A stretch of 6,952 nucleotides of DNA from JAUYQE01 sp035289745. Lineage in GTDB: Archaea; Nanobdellota; Nanobdellia; Woesearchaeales; GW2011-AR9. A program made the position numbers and the translations under genes. The stretch's first letter is position 1. Each line of letters opens with the position of its first letter. The stretch lies in NCBI GenBank assembly GCA_035289745.1, contig DATDWF010000064.1:1-6952 (forward strand), read 5' to 3'. The notes beneath the pieces were generated by a model, which was given only the letters and a program-made list of their open reading frames with translations, was not told the origin of the DNA and made no database searches. Below are positions 1 through 5,601 of this stretch, in pieces.

Positions 1-1
1 T

Positions 2-580
2 ACTCCAGAAAAAGCTCGAGAAGAGCTGGAGTTTTACAAACGCTTTCCCCCCGAGAAGCTCCATGATAAACTGGTTGCACAGCGCATCAGCGTCTTTGCC
101 GTGCAGAATCCGCAATGGAAAGCGCAAGGAAAATATTGCGTAGTCGCCCAAGGAACGCTTGACTGCCTGCTCACCATTGATCTGGGGCAAGAGCTGCTCC
201 GCACCAGAGGGCGAGAACCGTTTCGGGAAGAGACCCTTGCTGAAGAAAAAGAGTTCGCCTTTCCTGATGGCACTTTCATTCGAGGCAGGCATTTCAAAAG
301 AATTCCCGGAGAAGAAGGATTACTTTCTCGGGCTCGCCAGTATTGCAAGGTGGATTTTGACCACGCTGCATACGGATATAAAATCCCCCTATATACCGCT
401 AGCATTGGAAAAGAATTTGCCTCGAAAGAGCAGCCTGTAGAATATGGAGTAACGAGCTATGTCCTGATTGATGGGTCTCTCATCTCTGAAAAAAAAGAAG
501 TGGTCAGAGCGGTATTTAGGAAGGGAACGGGAGCAATCCCTCCCGACCAGTTTGAACGGTTCGTGAAAACGCGAAGATAA
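2..580 (+). CDS. Unrecognised protein, 3' part (5' end outside window)
   Basis: The reading frame is open from the first bases of the window to a TAA at 578-580, giving about 192 residues, so the true start probably lies upstream. A GTG at 101 could start a 159-residue version. However, the codons before it look equally coding and encode a charged helix-like stretch (EKAREELEFYKRFPPEKL) continuous with what follows, so GTG 101 is probably internal. The visible part is soluble, with no membrane segment or signal peptide. It is mixed alpha/beta, with hydrophobic strands such as KYCVVAQG, DCLLTIDLG and SYVLIDGSLI, and it ends in basic residues (FVKTRR). I do not recognise the family and assign no function. 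The next gene has its own TATA box, so the two are probably transcribed separately. Confidence 0.75.
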   Translation, partial: TPEKAREELEFYKRFPPEKLHDKLVAQRISVFAVQNPQWKAQGKYCVVAQGTLDCLLTIDLGQELLRTRGREPFREETLAEEKEFAFPDGTFIRGRHFKRIPGEEGLLSRARQYCKVDFDHAAYGYKIPLYTASIGKEFASKEQPVEYGVTSYVLIDGSLISEKKEVVRAVFRKGTGAIPPDQFERFVKTRR

Positions 581-612
581 CCATCTACTTTCATCTTTGC
601 CATCTTAAAAAC

Positions 613-622
613 TTATTTTCTT
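613..622 (+). terminator. Possible oligo-T terminator after the first gene
   Basis: A short T-rich run (TTATTTTCTT) lies about 33 bases after the TAA of the upstream gene and just before the TATA box of the next. Archaeal RNA polymerase can terminate at T-runs without a hairpin. The run is short and interrupted, so this is a weak call based on position and composition only. Confidence 0.25.
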
Positions 623-626
623 AAAC

Positions 627-634
627 TTTATATA
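627..634 (+). promoter_or_regulatory. Archaeal TATA box for the dehydrogenase gene
   Basis: TTTATATA matches the archaeal TATA consensus. Its centre lies about 28 bases before the A of the ATG at 659, so transcription should start at or within a few bases of that codon, giving a leaderless or nearly leaderless mRNA. This favours ATG 659 over the in-frame TTG at 647, which would lie upstream of the predicted transcription start. Confidence 0.7.
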
Positions 635-658
635 GGGTTTGCAGCATTGCTCAAACTG

Positions 659-1534
659 ATGAGAACCCTGCTTATCGGCGAGATCCATGCCGACGCGGAA
701 AAGCTCCTGCAAGAGCACACAGATCTGCAAAAAACCACGACAGAAAAGTTCCTGCAAACGGCAACATATCCGGAAGTAGAAACCATAGTTCTCCGGACTT
801 TCACGCCCCTGCAGGAAAAAGAGCTGCTGAAGCTGCCAGCTTTACGTACTGTGGTCAGCTGCAGCGTCGGCTTGGATAATATTGCTGTGGAGGCGCTGCA
901 GCGAAAAAAAATAGAATTGATCCACTGCCCGGGCAGCAATGCCAACAGCGTGGCCGAGCATACCCTGTACTTCCTGTTTTCCCTGCTGCGCAAGCATGCC
1001 CCGTTTCCGGAACTGAAAGGCAAAACTATCGGCATTGTTGGTTTGGGGCATATCGGGAAACTCGTTGCCCGGAAATTGCTGGGCTGTGGCGCTCGCGTGA
1101 TTGCTTTCGATGTCATTCCGATCGATCCGGCCTTGCTCCAAGAGCTAAATGTGGGGATGAAAGGGTTCTCAGCCGTACTTCGGGAGGTAGACATAGTAAC
1201 GGTGCATGTGCCGCTCAATAAGCATACGAAAGAACTGATCAATGCGCAAGCGTTCCAGCAGATGAAAAAAGGCGTCTTTTTTATCAATACTTCGCGGGCT
1301 GAAGTAGTCGAAGAAAGCGCTTTGATTCAGCATGCGAAAAATGGAAAATTCTCAGGAATCGCTCTGGATATGTGCAGTGCTACGGTACTGAAAGAGTTGC
1401 AGCACCATAATAGGCTCATCACCGACCACGTGGCTGCCCAAGGCGAGGATTCCTTCCGGGAGATGTGCCTGCAGCCCATACGGCTATATCTCGAAAAGCG
1501 GCAGAAAAACACTCTAGCGCCTCGCCCACAATAA
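659..1534 (+). CDS. D-isomer-specific 2-hydroxyacid dehydrogenase family protein, atypical active site
   Basis: This 291-residue soluble protein has the two-domain layout of NAD-dependent D-2-hydroxyacid dehydrogenases (phosphoglycerate, lactate and glyoxylate reductase types), which interconvert 2-oxo and 2-hydroxy acids. Visible landmarks are SCSVGLDNI (67-75), PGSNANSVAEH (91-101), the dinucleotide-binding GLGHIG (128-133) in a Rossmann fold, INTSR (209-213) with catalytic Arg213, and TDHVAA (255-260) with catalytic His257. Two features are odd. The segment that normally reads DVF-x-x-E-P is LDMCSAT, so the catalytic Glu is replaced by Thr242. The usual glycine after Arg213 is also alanine. 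The stretch between SVAEH and the Rossmann domain is about 15 residues shorter than in E. coli SerA, which partly explains the small size. The TATA box fixes the start at ATG 659. Substrate unknown; it may be a weak or altered enzyme, or a non-catalytic NAD-binding protein. Family assignment is firm, activity is not. Confidence 0.9.
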   Translation: MRTLLIGEIHADAEKLLQEHTDLQKTTTEKFLQTATYPEVETIVLRTFTPLQEKELLKLPALRTVVSCSVGLDNIAVEALQRKKIELIHCPGSNANSVAEHTLYFLFSLLRKHAPFPELKGKTIGIVGLGHIGKLVARKLLGCGARVIAFDVIPIDPALLQELNVGMKGFSAVLREVDIVTVHVPLNKHTKELINAQAFQQMKKGVFFINTSRAEVVEESALIQHAKNGKFSGIALDMCSATVLKELQHHNRLITDHVAAQGEDSFREMCLQPIRLYLEKRQKNTLAPRPQ

Positions 1535-1545
1535 TTTATTTAAAT
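1535..1545 (+). promoter_or_regulatory. Archaeal TATA box for the membrane-protein gene
   Basis: An AT-only stretch (TTTATTTAAAT) begins one base after the dehydrogenase stop codon. Depending on which eight bases are taken as the box, its centre is about 26 to 30 bases before ATG 1569. That predicts a transcript starting at or just before the start codon. No Shine-Dalgarno sequence is present between them, consistent with leaderless translation. Confidence 0.6.
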
Positions 1546-1568
1546 GGGATAACAAGTCATTCAAAAAC

Positions 1569-2309
1569 ATGGCCGAAGAAAACGCTGAAAAAAAAGAAAA
1601 ACCAGACATTACTATCGATACCGCTCTTCCTCCAGAAGAAAATGCCGAAGCGCTGAGCGCCAAGAATGACGGGAAAAGCCTGCTGATTCTCACCGGCATT
1701 GTCATCGGCCTTTTTGTTTTGCTGTTCGCCGGATTTCGCGCCTATAACAGCTTTACCAGCGCTTCCGTCGTTTCCATTGACGATTTGCATCAGCAGAATC
1801 TGGCAGGCGAGCTTGATGAAGACTACGAAGGCTATATCTATAACGGCTACAGCTTTGTGAAAGTGGATGGCCTATGGTGGACGGAGATGAACAAGTTTGG
1901 AACGTTGTATAAAGCGCCGCTGCACTTCGCCCCCCGGGAATTGGAAAACCTCATCATTGGCGGAACGCTTGATGACACGTTTAATCAAGGCGACGAAGTC
2001 TATGTCACTATCGACCCCACGGTGCAGGACAAATACTACACCTTAGCGGTTTCCGAACTCAGCTTCAATATTGTACAAGGCATGGATCGTACTCCCATCG
2101 GCTCTTGCACGGAAGAGGATGAAGCGTGCGACAATCGGACGATTATTAGCTGTGAAACAGCGAATGGAAAGCCGACGATTGAGTTAGGGGTAGGGCCAGA
2201 ACCAGAGATAACTCTGCAAGGCAGCTGCATCAAGATACGCGGAACGGAATACGGCATCGTCAAAGCCGTTGACCGCTTGCTCTACCAGTGGTTTGGGATT
2301 ATGGATTAA
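1569..2309 (+). CDS. Single-pass membrane protein of unknown function
   Basis: The protein has 246 residues. Residues 1-36 are hydrophilic and rich in Glu and Lys. One strongly hydrophobic segment follows at about 37-56 (LLILTGIVIGLFVLLFAGF), then Arg57 and a domain of about 185 residues. The Lys-containing N terminus suggests it stays in the cytoplasm with the large domain outside, though the acidic character of the tail weakens that topology. The domain begins with an aromatic patch (YNGYSFVKVDGLWWTEM, 91-107) followed by beta-rich sequence. It has four cysteines (180, 187, 195, 220) that could form two disulfides or bind a metal. I do not recognise the family. The gene has its own TATA box and is followed after four bases by the Nudix fusion gene, so the two are probably co-transcribed. 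Confidence 0.85.
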   Translation: MAEENAEKKEKPDITIDTALPPEENAEALSAKNDGKSLLILTGIVIGLFVLLFAGFRAYNSFTSASVVSIDDLHQQNLAGELDEDYEGYIYNGYSFVKVDGLWWTEMNKFGTLYKAPLHFAPRELENLIIGGTLDDTFNQGDEVYVTIDPTVQDKYYTLAVSELSFNIVQGMDRTPIGSCTEEDEACDNRTIISCETANGKPTIELGVGPEPEITLQGSCIKIRGTEYGIVKAVDRLLYQWFGIMD

Positions 2310-2313
2310 AAGC

Positions 2314-3234
2314 ATGAAATGCATCCTGCATGGCAGTTTAAGAAAGCATTTTGATCTCTTTCAGGAAGTTCATGCTTTATTCACTTCTTCTGATATTGAA
2401 GTTCTTGCACCAACAATTCTATCTCGAGTAGGAGAGACTGATGGTTTCGTGCGCTTGGCGAGTGATGAGAGCAAAGATCCACGAGTAGTGGAATTACTTT
2501 ATCTTGAGAAACTGGCAGAGTTAGGAACAATGGGCTTTAGCTATTATCTCAACCCGCAAGGGGTCTTAGGAACAAGCGCTTCTTATGAATTAGCCATCGA
2601 TCAGCTCACCAATACTCGCACTTTGTTTATGCGTCCTTTGCAAGACCTTCCTGTATATCTTCCACAAAATTCTGTCTGGAAGCCAAAAGAGTTAGTCCAA
2701 TACGTGTTGGAAAACCAGTCTTGTCCCCTGCCGTTCATTCCGCAGGATGAAGAAAGCACTCACAACTTACTCCAAAAGCTCATCCTTCCTGGTTCAATCA
2801 TTGCCGTAGGAGGAATTATCGTCGATTATAGCCCAAAGAGATATAGAAGAAGGCAGGAAAGGGAAATTTTGCTGGTAAAAACCCACAAATGGGGAGGCCG
2901 TTTTTCCATCGTGGGAGGAAAAGTAAAACGAAACGAACAATTGAGTGATGCTCTGTTACGAGAAGTAAAAGAGGAAACTGGCCTGGACATCGGAATAGAA
3001 GAGAGCATCTGTACTTTCGATCAAATCAAGAATAGCGGGTATTATCTCGGTGACGCCCACCAGGTTTTTACTGATAACGTGGTTGTGGCTCAGCGCCGGA
3101 AGATTATCTTAAATGAAGAAGCGGAAGAGTATCAGTGGGTCCCGCCGATGGTTGCCTTACGAGAACTGCCTCTAGAGCCTAATGCGCGAAAAACAATAGA
3201 GGTCTATAGGGAAAGGCATCTGAGAACAGCATAA
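2314..3234 (+). CDS. Deoxyribosyltransferase-like domain fused to Nudix hydrolase
   Basis: The protein has 306 residues and two domains. Residues 160-306 form a Nudix hydrolase domain with a perfect Nudix box at 202-224: Gly202, Glu208, then R216-E-V-K-E-E-T-G-L224, with metal-binding Glu217, Glu220 and Glu221. Nudix enzymes cleave nucleoside diphosphates linked to another moiety. Residues 1-115 resemble the nucleoside 2-deoxyribosyltransferase-like fold: strand plus HGS (6-8), a mid-domain FVRL (45-48), and NPQGVLGTSASYE (80-92), where Glu92 sits at the position expected for the catalytic glutamate of that superfamily. This half is an inference from pattern. ATG 2314 lies four bases after the membrane-protein stop. 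The in-frame TTG at 2269 is inside that gene and unlikely to be used. No separate TATA box or clear Shine-Dalgarno is visible. Hand-counted GC is about 42% in 2341-2580 against about 49% in 1681-1920, a mild hint of different ancestry. Likely nucleotide clean-up or modified-nucleotide handling; the substrate is unknown. Confidence 0.9.
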   Translation: MKCILHGSLRKHFDLFQEVHALFTSSDIEVLAPTILSRVGETDGFVRLASDESKDPRVVELLYLEKLAELGTMGFSYYLNPQGVLGTSASYELAIDQLTNTRTLFMRPLQDLPVYLPQNSVWKPKELVQYVLENQSCPLPFIPQDEESTHNLLQKLILPGSIIAVGGIIVDYSPKRYRRRQEREILLVKTHKWGGRFSIVGGKVKRNEQLSDALLREVKEETGLDIGIEESICTFDQIKNSGYYLGDAHQVFTDNVVVAQRRKIILNEEAEEYQWVPPMVALRELPLEPNARKTIEVYRERHLRTA

Positions 3235-3275
3235 AACAGGAATTACACAAAACGATCCCACTCGGAAATATTCAT

Positions 3276-3647
3276 TCACCTCTCCATTCCCAATATTTGC
3301 AGGTGATTGTTATTTACTGTCACCAGACGGAAATTTAATCCCATTTCCAAAACTGTTTCCAGCAGTGCCATATGCTCTTTTCCGGAGCCGGAAACGAAGT
3401 TCACCGCAACTTCAAAATCGGAAATTTTGTCTTTGAGCAGCTGCTTTAATTCGTGAACTAACATAGGAACTTCCTGCTCCGAGTTCACCACCAGAAGCTC
3501 CACATTATCCTGCCGCGCCGTGAAGTTCTGCTTGCCAAACTCATTCGTAATCAGAAAGACTTTGCTCCAGGGCTGCGCTTTGAGCAGCTGGGAAACCTCC
3601 GACCAGGTGCCTTTTCCCGTCGATAAGCAGGCGATTAACGTGGGCAT
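3276..3647 (-). CDS. Small CARF-like (Rossmannoid ligand-binding) protein
   Basis: This 123-residue soluble protein has alternating strands and helices. Strand 1 (TLIACL, 3-8) leads into a glycine-containing loop (STGKGTW, 9-15). After a helix comes strand 2 (KVFLITN, 29-35). A later strand (EVAVNFV, 79-85) leads into SGSGKEHM (86-93) and a helix, and then strand NFRLVTV (105-111). That plan, with a Gly-rich loop after strand 1 and a G-x-G-K loop after the fourth strand, resembles CARF domains, whose later motif is typically TGGTK-like and binds cyclic oligonucleotides. No effector domain is fused. The resemblance is by eye, so another nucleotide-binding Rossmannoid family is possible. The ATG at 3645-3647 fits a leaderless transcript from the TATA element at 3670-3677, shared with the divergent gene. 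It converges with the Nudix fusion gene, 41 bases apart. Confidence 0.8.
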   Translation of the reverse strand: MPTLIACLSTGKGTWSEVSQLLKAQPWSKVFLITNEFGKQNFTARQDNVELLVVNSEQEVPMLVHELKQLLKDKISDFEVAVNFVSGSGKEHMALLETVLEMGLNFRLVTVNNNHLQILGMER

Positions 3648-3669
3648 GAAAACTCGGATAGCGGCATAT

Positions 3670-3677
3670 ATTTAAAT
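3670..3677. promoter_or_regulatory. Palindromic TATA element between divergent genes
   Basis: ATTTAAAT is a perfect 8-base palindrome inside a longer AT run (3666-3678). Its centre, 3673.5, is about 27 bases from the first base of each divergent start codon (3647 on minus, 3701 on plus). Both genes could therefore be transcribed leaderless from one TATA-binding-protein site that can be read either way, or from two overlapping sites (TTTAAATA on minus, TTTAAATT on plus). The spacing supports the ATG starts of both genes. Confidence 0.65.
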
Positions 3678-3700
3678 TGTTTGGCAGTTTTCTTTCTGCC

Positions 3701-4456
3701 ATGCGCATCAGCTTTTTTGAGGAATTTCCCACGCCGGAGAACCTGGCCCCGTTACGCTTCGTCACGTGGAAACCAAAGTTGTACCTGGCATGCCCGAGTA
3801 TCAAAGAGTTTTCCGAAGTGGAGCGTTCCCTCGAGCCCCATAAAAAGCAGCTGGGGGAACTGGTCTACTGGCCGGTCCTGAAGAAAAAAGAAGGCTATTG
3901 GGTCTCTCCATTCTCCCGGCAGAAAGCCTTACAGCGCATTTTCCAAGAGCTGCAAAAAGAAGTCGTTCCCGTCCTCCTCGACCTGGAATTGCCGACGAGC
4001 CAAAACGTGCTCTTGTTGGGCACGGAGCTCCTGCATTTTACGGCCAATAAACAGCTCATCCGGGAATTTATTGCATCGTATTATGGGGAAGTCTATCTGG
4101 CAGAATATTCTCCGGGAAATGATAATCACGAAAAACTGCTGGAATGGCTGGGGCTGCATTTTCAGCATAAAAATGTGTACGTGGTGAAGATGCTGTATCA
4201 TTCGATGCATAATTTCACGGAAGCCTTTTTACGAAACCATCTGGAACAAGGACGGAAAGTCTTTGGGAAGAAGTATATCCCCGCCTTTGGGACCATTGCT
4301 GCCGGAATGCAAGGCAATGAACCCCGCTTGTCTTTGGAACAGCTCAAAAAAGACTTGGCCATCGCCCGGGAACAGAAGATGAAAGAGGTCATTATCTTTC
4401 GGCTGGGGGGATTGACAAAAGAATATGCCCATCTGTTGGCACGGTTTGCGGATTAG
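3701..4456 (+). CDS. Conserved-looking protein with predicted beta/alpha-barrel, function unknown
   Basis: The protein has 251 residues from ATG 3701. That start is preferred over the in-frame TTG at 3677 because the latter overlaps the TATA element. No signal peptide or membrane segment is seen. Eight strand-like segments can be read in order: RISFFEEF (2-9), KLYLACPSI (26-34), ELVYWPVL (53-60), VVPVLLDLELP (88-98), EVYLAEY (130-136), NVYVVKMLY (158-166), KKYIPAFGTIA (190-200) and EVIIFRLGGL (229-238). Helices separate most of them, the pattern of a TIM barrel. Acidic residues Asp94 and Glu96 sit at the end of strand 4, where many barrel enzymes keep catalytic acids, and EGYWVSPF (64-71) is a likely conserved aromatic loop. 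I do not recognise a named family, and any enzyme activity is inference. It diverges from the CARF-like gene and ends overlapping the reductase gene by four bases. Confidence 0.85.
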   Translation: MRISFFEEFPTPENLAPLRFVTWKPKLYLACPSIKEFSEVERSLEPHKKQLGELVYWPVLKKKEGYWVSPFSRQKALQRIFQELQKEVVPVLLDLELPTSQNVLLLGTELLHFTANKQLIREFIASYYGEVYLAEYSPGNDNHEKLLEWLGLHFQHKNVYVVKMLYHSMHNFTEAFLRNHLEQGRKVFGKKYIPAFGTIAAGMQGNEPRLSLEQLKKDLAIAREQKMKEVIIFRLGGLTKEYAHLLARFAD

Positions 4457-5538
4457 AGCAGATGTTTCACAAAAGAGAGAAATCTTGGCTCTTTCAGAAG
4501 AGAAAGAGTGACCAGCGGGACGGGGTTGTCCCGAGTGTATCGCTCAAAAACCCGCTGCACTTTAGGCTGAGCGACATAGGAAACGAAGCGATCCCAATCA
4601 TCGTCAGAAAACTTATCAAAAATTCTGCGGACGGTTAAATGCAATTTCAACCGTTTTGCTAAGGGTCGCACTGCTTTTTCGTAGTTTTTTCCCTGGACGA
4701 GGCAATCTGCCAGAATTTCTGCCTGCTTCAATCCCGGCACCAGTCCCCCTAACGTCGTGGCTTTCACGAATCCGGCCGCATCGCCGAGCAGATAGCAGTT
4801 CTCATGCCTGAGGCGCTGCTGGGGATGATACACGGGAATGGTTCCGGCCTGCATCTCTAGCGCTTTGAAATCATGCCGCTGCATAAAGCGGTCGAAATAT
4901 TCCCGGGAATTCTTGCGCATCGCTAATCCCACCCGTGCAGTTTTCCCTGATTCCGGCACAATCCAAGCAAAGAGCTCGGGGCAGACGGACTCGCCGAAGT
5001 ACGCCTGAAAGGCCGTGGGATCGAAGTTCCCGGCAACGGTCGCCTGAATCCCAAAATAATTCTCCCGCTGCGGATGGTAAAAGCCGTAGGCTTTGGCCGT
5101 TGGAGAAAGCGGTCCATCAGCAGCCAGCACGACGTCTGGTGTCAGTGATTTCTCTTCTCCCTTTTTCGCATCTTTGATGATAAGCGTCTGGCCTTCTTTA
5201 CGCACAAACGCATGATTGCAGAAAATCTCTGCGCCCGCTTTCCTGGCCAAATCTGCAAAGAAATTGTCAAAGCGCCTGCGGCAGACCAAATATTCTTTCT
5301 GGCGGACGGCAATCTTCTGCTTTGAAGAGAAGACCTCCACCCGTGAGAAAGTATTTACCAAGAACGAATCCATCGGCAGCTTGAACTGATCGAAATCAGA
5401 AGTGAGCAAGCCGGTGCATTGAATGGGCATGCCCACTTGCGCATGATTCTCAAAAATCTGCACCTGGTTTCCGGCTTTCGCCAGCAGATAGCCCGCATAA
5501 CAGCCAATGGGGCCGGCACCGATAATGGCAATGTTCAT
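4453..5538 (-). CDS. Geranylgeranyl-reductase-family FAD-dependent oxidoreductase
   Basis: This 361-residue flavoprotein probably saturates isoprenoid double bonds, in archaea those of the geranylgeranyl chains of ether lipids. It acts on membrane-bound substrate though no membrane segment is visible. Landmarks are the N-terminal FAD-binding GAGPIG (7-12) with Glu30 at the end of strand 2, MPIQCTGLL (37-45) with Cys41, the ADG motif (140-142), and the second FAD motif GDAAGFVKATTLGG (252-265), in which the last glycines and threonines are typical of this family. The family's substrate-side motif YxWxFPx7-8GxG appears in relaxed form at 190-206 as FAWIVP...GLA. Length is close to the usual range for the family, slightly short. 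The start ATG at 5536-5538 is supported by a TATA box 28 bases upstream. Its stop interlocks with that of the converging barrel gene. Other prenyl reductases or flavin hydroxylases of the same superfamily are the alternative. Confidence 0.92.
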   Translation of the reverse strand: MNIAIIGAGPIGCYAGYLLAKAGNQVQIFENHAQVGMPIQCTGLLTSDFDQFKLPMDSFLVNTFSRVEVFSSKQKIAVRQKEYLVCRRRFDNFFADLARKAGAEIFCNHAFVRKEGQTLIIKDAKKGEEKSLTPDVVLAADGPLSPTAKAYGFYHPQRENYFGIQATVAGNFDPTAFQAYFGESVCPELFAWIVPESGKTARVGLAMRKNSREYFDRFMQRHDFKALEMQAGTIPVYHPQQRLRHENCYLLGDAAGFVKATTLGGLVPGLKQAEILADCLVQGKNYEKAVRPLAKRLKLHLTVRRIFDKFSDDDWDRFVSYVAQPKVQRVFERYTRDNPVPLVTLSLLKEPRFLSFVKHLL

Positions 5539-5562
5539 CGTCGGAAAAGCGGGAGAAAGGCA

Positions 5563-5570
5563 GTATAAAA
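5563..5570 (-). promoter_or_regulatory. TATA box for the reductase gene
   Basis: On the minus strand this reads TTTTATAC, with its centre about 28 bases before the A of the reductase ATG. This is the same spacing as the other promoters in the window and predicts a leaderless or nearly leaderless transcript. It shows that the reductase is not simply the last gene of the operon to its right. Confidence 0.55.
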
Positions 5571-5590
5571 TCGTTATGGAATTGGAATTC

Positions 5591-5600
5591 GAGAAAAAGA
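5591..5600 (-). terminator. Possible oligo-T terminator after the two-gene operon
   Basis: On the minus strand a pyrimidine run (TCTTTTTCTC) begins one base after the TGA of the upstream gene. It would suit archaeal T-run termination between the operon and the separately promoted reductase gene. There is no hairpin and the run is short, so the call is weak. Confidence 0.3.
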
Positions 5601-5601
5601 A

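Noticed and set aside
101..103. GTG as start of a 159-residue protein
   Set aside because: The frame is open and coding-like back to the window edge, and no promoter or ribosome-binding signal precedes the GTG.
34..405. Minus-strand open frame of 123 codons
   Set aside because: It is antisense to the first gene, is rich in Ser, Arg and Cys typical of a shadow frame, and has no promoter.
647..649. TTG start for the dehydrogenase
   Set aside because: It lies only about 16 bases after the TATA centre, upstream of the expected transcription start; ATG 659 begins directly with the first strand of the fold.
628..1287. Minus-strand 219-codon open frame
   Set aside because: It is the antisense shadow of the dehydrogenase, with Ser/Arg/Cys-rich sequence and no recognisable domain.
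2269..2271. TTG start for the Nudix fusion
   Set aside because: It lies inside the upstream gene, and the extra residues add nothing to the domain, which begins naturally at ATG 2314.
3677..3679. TTG start for the barrel protein
   Set aside because: It overlaps the TATA element; ATG 3701 has the right spacing and starts at the first predicted strand.
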